64,000 nucleotides of DNA from the NCBI RefSeq assembly GCF_000741645.1, contig NZ_JGZD01000008.1:124001-188000 (forward strand), written 5' to 3'. The position numbers and the translations under genes were made by a program. The notes beneath the pieces are model-generated. The model was not told the DNA's origin. It was given only the letters and a program-made list of their open reading frames with translations, and made no database searches. Below, in pieces: positions 46,951-54,936 of the stretch; position 1 is the first letter of the stretch, and every line of letters begins with the position of its first letter. This stretch comes from Bifidobacterium minimum (GTDB lineage: Bacteria > Actinomycetota > Actinomycetes > Actinomycetales > Bifidobacteriaceae).

Positions 46951-47302
46951 TCATCGGCATCCGTTCGGCTGTTGATTCTTTGAACCGAAATACGTCCCGA
47001 TCAATGAGATGATGGCCATTATGGCAGCCATGACCCATGTTCCCTGCTGACGGAGCGCTGCGACGAATCCATTGTCGTTCATGGCGGCGGCGACCACCGC
47101 CGTGAGAAAGAACACGAACAGAAACCAACCGACAAGCGAAGCCCAACGTGATTCCGTTCTCTTTGACAGCGGTGCATCCTTTCCAATTGTTTTCGTAGCC
47201 TACCGCAACCGCGAGCGGCACGACCACGAGCCATGCCCATCTGGAACATCAGGTCCCAACCGAAGTGCACAGGAACCCGGATGTCATCGCGGGGATGATC
47301 AT
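46951..47302 (-). pseudogene. Broken small membrane protein
   Basis: Reading from ATG 47302 gives MIIPAMTSGFLCTSVGT, then an in-frame TGA (47249-47251), then WAWLVVVPLAVAVGYENNW. One extra base near 47178-47182 must be removed to continue as KDAPLSKRTESRWASLVG, then WFLFVFFLTAVVAAAM and VMAAIMAIISLIGTYFG. The composite, about 117 aa, has three or four hydrophobic helices and no recognised family. It lies 60 nt downstream of the XRE gene on the same strand, so it was probably third in that operon. Two lesions make decay plausible. Confidence 0.45.
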
Positions 47303-47362
47303 CGGCGTTCCACTGCGATTCCGCGGGTCGCACTGCGCATCTAGTCGTCAGGGTCTGCGCGT

Positions 47363-47563
47363 CTAGTCGTCGGAATCGGGGAAGAAGACGTCCTCGATCA
47401 TGCATCCGAAGGTGCCTGCGATCCGGAACGCGAGGGGGAGCGAGGGGCTGAAGCGCCCCTTCTCCAGCGAGATGACCGTCTGACGGGAGACCCCCAGAGC
47501 GTCCGCGAGGTTCTGCTGGGACCAGCCGCGCTCGGAGCGGAGGGTGGATAGGGAGTTTCGCAT
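47363..47563 (-). CDS. Small XRE-family transcriptional regulator
   Basis: A 66-aa single-domain helix-turn-helix protein of the Cro/C1 type. The HTH is WSQQNLADALGVSRQTVISL, followed by EKGRFSPSLPLAFRIAGTFG and the typical ending EDVFFPDSDD. Similar tiny regulators (YozG-like) are commonly paired with a membrane protein gene. Its ATG overlaps the stop of the upstream membrane gene (TGATG) and GGAGGG precedes it. The palindromic operators at 48108-48157 are its likely target. Confidence 0.9.
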   Translation of the reverse strand: MRNSLSTLRSERGWSQQNLADALGVSRQTVISLEKGRFSPSLPLAFRIAGTFGCMIEDVFFPDSDD

Positions 47564-48066
47564 CAGCCCTCCTTCCTCCTGACGATGAGGTAGCGCAGGA
47601 CAACGTCGGCGAAGGCGATCGCCGCCAGGATCATGGAGGCATGGCTCGTGGCGATGGGGATGTCGGCAAGCGCAAACGCCCCCGCGCTCAGGCCGATGAT
47701 GGCGATCAGGTCGTTGAATGCGGATGATGCGGCCTTCTCGTACCACCAGCTCTCAACCGAGGATTCCGGGTCCCTGGGGGCATCGGTGAGAGTGTTGCGG
47801 TCGACCAGAACGGCCCACGCTGACACGAACATGCTCGGCAGGACGATGATCGTGGCTATGGCGAACGGTAGAGGCGACCACTCGCTCTGGAGAAGCGTGA
47901 ACAGCGACCCGAAGAGCAGTGAGAGCGGCATGGCGATTGCCATGCTTGCTGCGACCAGGGCACCGGTGCCGCCGCCCCACTTCGATCGACCCCACTTCGA
48001 TCGACCCCATTTCGAGCGCTGCCGGTTCGAGCGCTGCCGGTTCGGCGTATCGTCCACGGTGTTCAT
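47563..48066 (-). CDS. Four-helix membrane protein coupled to the XRE regulator
   Basis: I do not recognise a named family. The 167-aa protein has a basic N-terminus with repeated KWGRS units (encoded by 15-bp repeats), then helices near 42-64, 70-90, 118-137 and 142-160. A charged loop between helices 2 and 3 contains ESWWYEKAASSAFNDL. ATG 48066 is preferred to ATG 48081 since GGAAGGG is correctly spaced. Tight coupling to the XRE gene suggests that the membrane protein, perhaps sensing envelope state or a peptide, and the regulator act together; this is inference. Confidence 0.75.
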   Translation of the reverse strand: MNTVDDTPNRQRSNRQRSKWGRSKWGRSKWGGGTGALVAASMAIAMPLSLLFGSLFTLLQSEWSPLPFAIATIIVLPSMFVSAWAVLVDRNTLTDAPRDPESSVESWWYEKAASSAFNDLIAIIGLSAGAFALADIPIATSHASMILAAIAFADVVLRYLIVRRKEG

Positions 48067-48107
48067 GAGGTTCCCTTCCATTCCTAAAACGGCAAGTATG
48101 TTTAACG

Positions 48108-48157
48108 GTCAAGTAAACTTGACTGTCAAGCGTGATTGACGTCAAATACGCTTGACA
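48108..48157. promoter_or_regulatory. Operator/promoter region with six TTGAC half-sites
   Basis: GTCAAGTAAACTTGAC (48108-48123) is a near-perfect palindrome. TGTCAAGCG (48124-48132) pairs with CGCTTGACA (48149-48157), and TTGACGTCAA (48136-48145) is a perfect 10-bp palindrome nested at their centre. Read leftward, TTGACA with 17-nt spacing to GTTAAA could be the promoter of the membrane-protein/XRE operon, so bound regulator would cover it. Confidence 0.7.
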
Positions 48158-48260
48158 GGGAAGGGAAGGCCGGCCGTTTGCTGGACCCTCGATTTTGACA
48201 CGTGGTCCAGGTTTTTAGATGCGGTGGTCATTCCGTTCGTCGCGCATCAGCGATCCCTGA

Positions 48261-48452
48261 TGCCGAGCGCGCTTGCTGGGCATCGCCGGATGGCTCTCCG
48301 CCGTGTCGATCCCCGCGCTCATCGTTTTCGCGATGGCTGCCCAGGCCGTGGCGGTGGGCGTTCTGATACGGCTTGACGGGTTCTGCGAGAGGACGCCGCT
48401 CATCCGTCGAAAGCGGCGCTCTAGCGCCCCACCAGCCGCGGTATGTACCTGA
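48261..48452 (+). pseudogene. Possible transporter C-terminal remnant
   Basis: A short frame with no start reads LLGIAGWLSAVSIPALIVFA then MAAQAVAVGVLIRLDGF and a basic tail. It resembles the last membrane helix of a transporter but is only about 63 codons and overlaps the end of the converging MFS gene. It may be a fragment or chance. Confidence 0.25.
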
Positions 48453-49755
48453 CCATCATGAACGCTCCCGCCAACCCGCATATCCCCATGAGCGCGGGAG
48501 CGGACCATAGTCCCGCCAGTGCCGTCATACCCGATATGGCCAGCGGTCCCGCGGCGGAACCCGAGTCGGTGAACACCCGCCATCCCGAGAGGAATCCCGG
48601 TGTGTCGTCGGCGGCGTAGCGGGTCGCGAGGTCGGAGCCCAGCGTCATGACGATTCCGCTTCCCATCCCATTGGCCAGAGACAGCAGTATCGCCACCGTC
48701 ACATAGCCCCATTCCGCGGTGGCGAGGGGGAGCAGCAGATGGGCGAGGCTCAGGCCGGCGAGGACGGGCGCCGCCACCCAGCGTCGTCCGAAACGGTCCA
48801 TGACCTGTCCCGATGTGTAGAACAGCGAGAGGTCGACGGCCCCTGCGATGCCCACGATGACGGCGATCCGGGATTCCGGGATGTTGAGCTGGACGCCCCA
48901 CAACGGGAGGATCACCTGCCGCGAGGCCCTCAGCATCTGCAGTATTCCCGCCGCCGTTCCCAGTCTGATGAGGATCGGAAGATACGTGAGCACCGAAAGG
49001 CGGTGTCTCCGGGATCCGGACGCGGCTGATCCCTCGGTCGCATCCGAATCGGCGTCCGTTGTCGCCTGCATCGACAGGGGCTGTCGGGCCGTTTTCCCGG
49101 TCGTCGGCGCGGGCGTGTCCAGTCCACGTTCCGACCGCGCCACGGAGAGGTTCGCGGATAGCTCCTTCTCGGGGTCGGGCGTGACCCATAGAAGGATGAG
49201 AACTCCCAGACATGCCGTCACATGGATCCAATAGACGTCGTCCGATCCGCTCAGGGCGATGACCGGAGCGGCGATGAACGGACCTATGAACGCACCCACG
49301 CGCGTTGTTCCGCCTAGCAGCGACATCGCGCGGGCGCGGTACCACCAGGGCGTCCATGTGGTGAGGAACGAGTGGCGTGCGAGGTTGAACGTCGCGGAGG
49401 CGATGCCGATCATCAGGACGCCGATGGAAAGGACGATGAGGTTGGTCGCCATGCGGCAGGCGATGGCCGAGATGATCGCGATGACTGCCGCCAGACGCAT
49501 CGCGAAGGTCTCTCCCCATCGGGCGACCGCGTAGCCGCTGGGCATGTCGCCGATGACCACGCCGATCATCAGGAGTCCCGATATCAGGCCGGCCCCCGCC
49601 AGTCCCGCACCTAAAGCCTTGGCGGTCAGCGGCACGACCGGGATCAGGGCTCCCTCGCCGGTGGCGAAAAGGATGGCCGGCATGTATATCGGTACGAACA
49701 GGTGCCGAAGGAATCCCATCTGATCCGAACCGCCCTGCCCGTCATCGCGTGTCAT
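48421..49755 (-). CDS. MFS permease
   Basis: A 444-aa major facilitator with twelve hydrophobic segments, starting IYMPAILFATGEGALIPVVP. The loop after helix 2 has SGYAVARWGETFAMR and the matching loop in the second half has SGQVMDRFGRRWVAAP, the RXGRR-type motif. The central cytosolic loop (about 200-245) is long, Thr/Ala/Asp-rich and unlike the rest. Direction and layout suit an exporter; the substrate is unknown. It lies next to, but not clearly in an operon with, the XRE pair. Confidence 0.85.
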   Translation of the reverse strand: MTRDDGQGGSDQMGFLRHLFVPIYMPAILFATGEGALIPVVPLTAKALGAGLAGAGLISGLLMIGVVIGDMPSGYAVARWGETFAMRLAAVIAIISAIACRMATNLIVLSIGVLMIGIASATFNLARHSFLTTWTPWWYRARAMSLLGGTTRVGAFIGPFIAAPVIALSGSDDVYWIHVTACLGVLILLWVTPDPEKELSANLSVARSERGLDTPAPTTGKTARQPLSMQATTDADSDATEGSAASGSRRHRLSVLTYLPILIRLGTAAGILQMLRASRQVILPLWGVQLNIPESRIAVIVGIAGAVDLSLFYTSGQVMDRFGRRWVAAPVLAGLSLAHLLLPLATAEWGYVTVAILLSLANGMGSGIVMTLGSDLATRYAADDTPGFLSGWRVFTDSGSAAGPLAISGMTALAGLWSAPALMGICGLAGAFMMVRYIPRLVGR

Positions 49756-49893
49756 TCGCGTGAACCCTCCGTCGTCCCGTTGTGGTGTTGGTGCCCCGTT
49801 GTTTCGTCGTCCCGCTGTACTCGTGTGTCACTGTTGCCGATGGTCCGCAAGTAGGGCCATGCTTCGGGACCGTCATCCGGCGAGGTCGTTCCT

Positions 49894-49955
49894 CTCACCG
49901 TGATGATACGACCGTCTCACCGTGATGATACGACCGTCTCACCGTGATGATACGA
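49894..49955. repeat. 22-bp direct repeat, three copies
   Basis: The unit CTCACCGTGATGATACGACC plus GT is repeated at 49894, 49916 and 49938 (last copy partial), with no spacers. It lies between the converging end of the glycosyltransferase remnant and the MFS start. Confidence 0.85.
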
Positions 49956-49972
49956 CTCCGTGGACGGAGTCG
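49953..49972. terminator. Hairpin after the glycosyltransferase remnant
   Basis: CGACTCCG-TGGA-CGGAGTCG is a perfect 8-bp stem with a 4-nt loop, 13 nt past the leftward glycosyltransferase stop. It lacks a T-run, so terminator function is moderate inference. Confidence 0.5.
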
Positions 49973-49984
49973 CACTGACATGCT

Positions 49985-50581
49985 CTAGCTGTGGGCCGTC
50001 GTGGTCGTCGTGGTCGGCGTCGTTTCCGGCGCTGGTATTTCGGTCGGCGTCGCCGTGGACGGGAGAGTGCCGGGCCTCGTCGTCAAGGGCGTCATCGAAC
50101 GTGTCGACAGTCGCACCGCGGTGGCCATGCCGCCATCGCCACAGGAGGGATGACGCAGAAAATCGTTGCTGGGGTTGTGCTCTCCGCGCATCAGCGTCTC
50201 CCATAATGTCAGACGGGATAGGGAGATGGCTTCGATTCCGGTCAACGCGGCCTCAAGATGCTCGACGTACAGATCATGATGGCGTCCGATGATGTGGCGC
50301 ATAAGGTCGATTCTGTGGGACATGCTGGTGATGTTGCTTGACGTCGTCGCGGTCCGATAGATGATGAGCTCCTCCGGAGCGATGGCGATATGTGCGTCGA
50401 CGCGTGTGGAGAGGAGAGAGAGGAAGAAGTCCCAGTCCTCGAAACCCGAGCGCATCGCCTCGTCGTACCCTCCGGAGTCGGCGAAGGATCTCACACGGAC
50501 AAGGCATGTGGCCGGACAGCAGTTATGCGACAGGAAATCCAGCGGTGCCCGGGAAGCATCGTCTTCAACCACTGTTCGCAC
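49985..50581 (-). pseudogene. Truncated family 2 glycosyltransferase (C-terminal part)
   Basis: The 198-aa frame opens in the middle of a GT2 fold: HNCCPATCLVRVRSFADSGG followed by YDEAMRSGFEDWDFFLSLLS, the acceptor-site ED motif. The N-terminal nucleotide-binding half with its DxD is missing. A neighbouring frame (50491-50733) contains KRWERCEQWLKTMLPG, which may be another shifted piece. The C-terminus ends in a Thr/Pro-rich tail. Truncation, an upstream deletion or several indels would explain it; a functional short protein is unlikely. Confidence 0.65.
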
Positions 50582-50883
50582 CTCTCCCAGCGCTTCGGGT
50601 CCTCGCTCGTCACATCATCCTTAATGGTCGGGTCGCCACGTTGCCGGATCGCTGACGTGGAGCGCTTCCCCGTCGCGTTGGACAGACCGGGACTGCTCCG
50701 AGTGTAGACGCTGATATGCATGGCATGAGCCATCCGCCACCATGTTCAACTCGTGAGACATTCAATGATCGCGTACGATCCGGCAATATCATCGAAACAA
50801 TACCTTTATAGGGTAGCGGCTTCGGGGCCACTGGGAGAGCGGCCTCCGAGTTCTCATCGAGATAAGAGATAAGGGAGAGGTCA

Positions 50884-52512
50884 TTGGGATATAAGAGAAT
50901 CACCGCTGCGATGGCGGCTGTTGCTGCGGTAGCGTCACTTGCCGCATGCGGAGGGGTCAAGGCGGGGACCACCCAGGATGGGTCGAACGCGATAACCATC
51001 GGAACGACCGACAAGATCGTGAGTCTCGATCCCGCCGGATCGTACGACAACGGCTCCTACGCCGTGCAGATTCAGGTGTTCCCGTTTCTGTATGCGCAGA
51101 ACTACAAAACTTCGGTGCTCAGCCCCGATATCGCCGTCGATGACGGATCGTGGAGCTCAGATGGCACCGAGTTCACCGTCAAGCTGAAGGACGGCTTGAC
51201 TTTCGCCAATGGGGACACCTTGGATTCCAAGGACGTCAAGTTCTCCTTTGACCGCGTCAAGAAGATCAACGATCCCAACGGCCCGTCGTCGCTTCTAGCC
51301 AACATCGAGTCCATCTCGACGCCGGATGCCTCCACTGTCGTCTTCAAGGACTCCGTGCCCTACGATGTCACTCTCAAGCAGGTCCTTTCCAGTCCCGCTG
51401 GACCAATCGTGGATGACGAGGTGTTCTCGGCCAGCAAGCTCACCAGCGCCGACACCATCGTGAAGAAGAACGCCTTTGCCGGCCCGTACAAGCTCACCTC
51501 CTTCAAACTCAACGAGGCGTTGTCATATGCCAAGAACACCAGCTATAAGGGGCTGACGCCGGCGAAGAACTCCGAGGTTCAGGTACAGTACTTTGCGGAT
51601 TCCTCCAATCTCAAGATGGCCGTTCAGGAGGGGCAGATCGACATCGCCTACCGTTCATTGACTCCCACTGACATCTCCGACCTGTCGAAGAACTCCAAGG
51701 TCACGGTCGTCAAAGGGCCTGGCGGCGAGGAACGTCTGCTCGTCTTCAATATGAAGATCCAGCCGTTCGGCGAATCCCAAGCCGACGCGGACGCAGGAAA
51801 GGCCAAGGCTGTCCGGCAGGCGGTCGCCAACCTTCTTGATCGCGAGGAGCTGGCCGAGAAGGTCTATAAGGGGACTTATACCCCTATGTACTCCTATATT
51901 CCCGATGGTTTGATGGGGCACAAGGACACCCTCAAGACCGCATACGGCGACGGTGAGGGCGGACCCAGTCTGGACAAAGCCAAGAAGGTTCTTGAAGACG
52001 CCGGTGTGACGACGCCGGTCACGCTGAACATCCAGTACAATGCGGACCATTATGGAGCATCCTCCGCTGACGAATACGCAGCCATCAAGTCCCAGCTGGA
52101 GCAGGGAGGTCTATTCTCGGTCAAGATCCAGCAGACTGAATGGACGCAGTACAGCAAGGAACGTGTCGTAACGGACGACTCGGATGGATCCTATCCGCTG
52201 TACCAGCTTGGCTGGTTCCCCGATTATTCGGATCCCGACAACTACCTCTCCCCGTTCTTCCGCGACGGCAACTTCGTCAACAACGGATACCACAACTCCG
52301 AGGTCAACGACCTGATCGTCAAACAGGCGGGGGAGAAGGACGAGAGCTCCCGCAAGGCCATTCTCGAGAAGATCCAGGAGCTTGAGAGCCAGGATCTATC
52401 GACCATCCCCCTTCTTCAGGGATCCCAGCTGGCTGTTACCGGAAAGAACATCAAGGGTGTGGTTCTTGATGCGTCCTTCCGCTTCCGCTACGCCTCGGTG
52501 ACCAAATCCTGA
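50884..52512 (+). CDS. Oligopeptide-type ABC transporter substrate-binding lipoprotein
   Basis: A family 5 (SBP_bac_5) extracellular binding protein of 542 aa. The signal peptide ends in lipobox SLAACGG with the lipidated Cys at residue 22. The fold shows TTDKIVSLDPAGSYDNGSYA, LKDGLTFANGDTLDSKDVKF and LGWFPDYSDPDNYLSPFF. TTG 50884 is the start, with GGGAGAGG upstream. It precedes two permeases and a fused ATPase. Family members import di-/oligopeptides; the ligand is not certain. Confidence 0.93.
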   Translation: MGYKRITAAMAAVAAVASLAACGGVKAGTTQDGSNAITIGTTDKIVSLDPAGSYDNGSYAVQIQVFPFLYAQNYKTSVLSPDIAVDDGSWSSDGTEFTVKLKDGLTFANGDTLDSKDVKFSFDRVKKINDPNGPSSLLANIESISTPDASTVVFKDSVPYDVTLKQVLSSPAGPIVDDEVFSASKLTSADTIVKKNAFAGPYKLTSFKLNEALSYAKNTSYKGLTPAKNSEVQVQYFADSSNLKMAVQEGQIDIAYRSLTPTDISDLSKNSKVTVVKGPGGEERLLVFNMKIQPFGESQADADAGKAKAVRQAVANLLDREELAEKVYKGTYTPMYSYIPDGLMGHKDTLKTAYGDGEGGPSLDKAKKVLEDAGVTTPVTLNIQYNADHYGASSADEYAAIKSQLEQGGLFSVKIQQTEWTQYSKERVVTDDSDGSYPLYQLGWFPDYSDPDNYLSPFFRDGNFVNNGYHNSEVNDLIVKQAGEKDESSRKAILEKIQELESQDLSTIPLLQGSQLAVTGKNIKGVVLDASFRFRYASVTKS

Positions 52513-52546
52513 CATAGGATTCATGCCGGTTGCGCCAGGGCTCAAG

Positions 52547-52587
52547 GCCGATGGAGACGCTTCCTCCACGGGAGCGTCCTCATCGGC
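52547..52587 (+). terminator. Long intercistronic hairpin between binding protein and permease genes
   Basis: GCCGATG pairs with CATCGGC and, inside, GACGCTTCC pairs with GGGAGCGTC around a 5-nt loop, giving an almost continuous 18-bp stem. No T-run follows, so it probably attenuates or protects the transcript, favouring more binding protein than permease. Confidence 0.6.
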
Positions 52588-52661
52588 TGTCGTCATGTCG
52601 GTGACCCCGCGACCGGCGAGGACGGCATGGGTATGAAGGACATCATCAAGGAGGATTCTCA

Positions 52662-53785
52662 GTGACATCGCACGCAACCGCCCGACCCGACACGGAAGCA
52701 GGGGGGGCACCCAAGACGGGGGCCGTGGATTCGGTCCGGGGAAAACCGCGGAGAAACAGAATTTCCGGTGGGTTCTTCCGATTCGTCATCACACGTTTCC
52801 TTCTGATCATCCCGACCGTGTTCATACTCGTCACCATCGTGTTCTTTGTAATGCGCGCCACTGGCGATCCCATTTCTGCCGCGATGGGAGGCCGTCTCAC
52901 GCCGCAGGAGCTTCAGAGAAGGGTGCACGCGGCCGGATACGATAGACCGTTGATCGTGCAGTATATCGATTATCTGGGCGACCTCCTTCATGGTGATCTG
53001 GGAACGACGCTGACCGACAACCAGCCTGTTGCCTCGATTCTTGTGCGATATGGAGCGGCGACCCTTGAACTGACGCTTCTGTCGCTGGTTATCGCCCTGC
53101 TCGTGGGAATAGGTCTGGGCCGTCTGGCGGCCCGGAGGCGTGACAGCCTGTCCGATGCCTCCATCAGGGTCTTCGCGATTCTGTGCTATGCGACCCCGGT
53201 GTTCTTCCTTGGCTGATGCTCAAACTGATCTTCTCGGTGTGGCTGGGAATTCTCCCCAGCTCGGGCAGATCCTCGCTGTCTTCGGAGATGCAGTTTTCGC
53301 GTCTCGTGTCTCCGACGGGCCTGTACATCATCGATGCCCTTCAACTCGGCAATATGTCGGTTCTCGCGGATGTTCTTGGCCATGCCATCCTTCCGGCGCT
53401 CAGTCTGGGTCTTCTGACCGCAGGCGTGTTCATCCGGCTGGTCCGCACGAACGTCATCTCGACGTACACCTCGGGATACGTCGAGGCAGCGCGCTCTCGT
53501 GGGGTTTCCGAAGGACGCCTGCTGTCGAAGCACGCGTGGCGGCCCGCGCTCATACCCATCATCACCGTGATGGGCATGCAGATCGCTATGATGCTCGCCG
53601 GAGCGGTTCTTACCGAGACCACCTTCGAATGGAAGGGACTGGGATTCATGCTGTCCAACTATCTCAAGGCCCGGGATTTCGTCGCGGTCCAGGGGATTGT
53701 GATTCTCATCGCCGTGATAGTCTCCATCGTCAATTTCATCGTGGACGTCATCAGCGCCCTCATCGACCCGAGAGTGAGGTACTGA
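52662..53785 (+). CDS. ABC transporter permease, OppB type, one frameshift
   Basis: About 374 aa when joined, six membrane helices. The N-terminal part has ITRFLLIIPTVFILVTIVFF and the family stretch TLTDNQPVASILV. A C missing near 53213 (CTTGGC/TGATGC) introduces a TGA; restored it reads FFLGLMLKLIFSVWLGILPS. The second part carries the EAA loop YVEAARSRGVSEGRLLSKHA. GTG 52662 follows AAGGAGG. It pairs with the OppC-type permease downstream. Confidence 0.88.
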
Positions 53786-53787
53786 CA

Positions 53788-54936
53788 GTGCCGTCCACGA
53801 ACACTGAAACCACTGCAACGGTCGGTGAAAGGGTCGAGGCTCTTTCGGCACCGCGCGAATCCCCGTTCCTTTCACGTATCCCCTTCGTCAAGCAGCTTCG
53901 CATGGCCGTGGGATGGCAGAAGGCGATGCTTGTCGTCGGGCTTGTCATCACGGCGTTCTTCCTTGTTGTGGCCATCGCCGCGCCACTGATCGCACCGTAT
54001 GGATATGCGCAGATCAAAAGCGCTGACGGAAAAGCATTCCCCACGCAGTCGTCGCCCGGTCCAGGTCATCTGTGGGGGACTACCGTCGGCGGATTCGATG
54101 TTTTCAGTCGGACGGTCTGGGGCGCCCGAACGGCGGTCATCGCCATCATCATCGCGGTTCTGCTGTCCATTTTCGTCGGTGTGTTTCTTGGTCTGGTGTC
54201 GGGGTACTTCGGTGGGTGGATCGATCGCGTACTGGTCGTCATAGCCGACGCCGTCTATTCCTTCCCCTCCCTTCTCCTCGCCATCCTCATGGCCATCATG
54301 ATCTCCGGAGGACAGTCGAGCCTCTGGGGAGGAATCCTCGCCTCCGGCATCTCCATCACCGTGGTCTATATACCGCAGTACTTCCGTGTGATTCGGTCGG
54401 AGGTCGTGCGGATCAAGGAGTCCGCATACATCGAATCCGCCAAGGTCGTCGGCGCCTCCACATGGAGGATCATGACCAAGCACCTTCTGCGCAATTCGAC
54501 GCGCACGCTGCCCGTCATCCTCACGCTCAACTCATCTGAGGCCATACTCACCCTGGCGGGTCTGGGATTTCTGGGATTTGGAATCGAGCCGACCGCTGCG
54601 GCGGAGTGGGGGTATGACCTTAACCGTTCGGTGGCCGATGTGACGGCCGGAATCTGGTGGACGGCCGTGGCGCCAGGCATCGCGATAGTGCTTATCGTTC
54701 TGGGAATCACCCTGGTAGGGGAGTCCCTCAATGATCTTGCCGATCCGCGTCTTCGTGCACGCAAGTCCGCCGGTGAGGTCGTCGGATCCATCGAGGACAC
54801 TTCCGTCGAGTCCACGACGGGTGTGACGGTGATGGACCCCGAATCCGTTCCATCGCTGGAATCGGTGAAGGAGGAGCCGACGGGTTCCACAGTCAAGGGC
54901 AAGGGCAAGGGGAGCGAGGTGTCGGATCATGAGTGA
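53788..54936 (+). CDS. ABC transporter permease, OppC type
   Basis: A 382-aa inner-membrane permease. The OppC N-terminal segment lies near AMLVVGLVITAFFLVVAIAA; HLWGTTVGGFDVFSRTVWGA is a family signature and the EAA loop is YIESAKVVGASTWRIMTKHL. GTG 53788 begins 2 nt after the previous stop. The last 70 residues are a cytosolic Glu/Ser/Gly/Lys-rich tail unusual for the family. Its end overlaps the ATPase gene by 8 nt. Confidence 0.9.
   Translation: MPSTNTETTATVGERVEALSAPRESPFLSRIPFVKQLRMAVGWQKAMLVVGLVITAFFLVVAIAAPLIAPYGYAQIKSADGKAFPTQSSPGPGHLWGTTVGGFDVFSRTVWGARTAVIAIIIAVLLSIFVGVFLGLVSGYFGGWIDRVLVVIADAVYSFPSLLLAILMAIMISGGQSSLWGGILASGISITVVYIPQYFRVIRSEVVRIKESAYIESAKVVGASTWRIMTKHLLRNSTRTLPVILTLNSSEAILTLAGLGFLGFGIEPTAAAEWGYDLNRSVADVTAGIWWTAVAPGIAIVLIVLGITLVGESLNDLADPRLRARKSAGEVVGSIEDTSVESTTGVTVMDPESVPSLESVKEEPTGSTVKGKGKGSEVSDHE

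Noticed and set aside
47633..48139. A 168-codon frame antisense to the XRE-linked membrane protein
   Set aside because: It runs through the operator region and opposite a protein with clear helices and a coupled partner.
49894..49955. Triplicated 22-bp repeat considered as a CRISPR array
   Set aside because: The copies are directly adjacent with no spacers and no cas genes are nearby.
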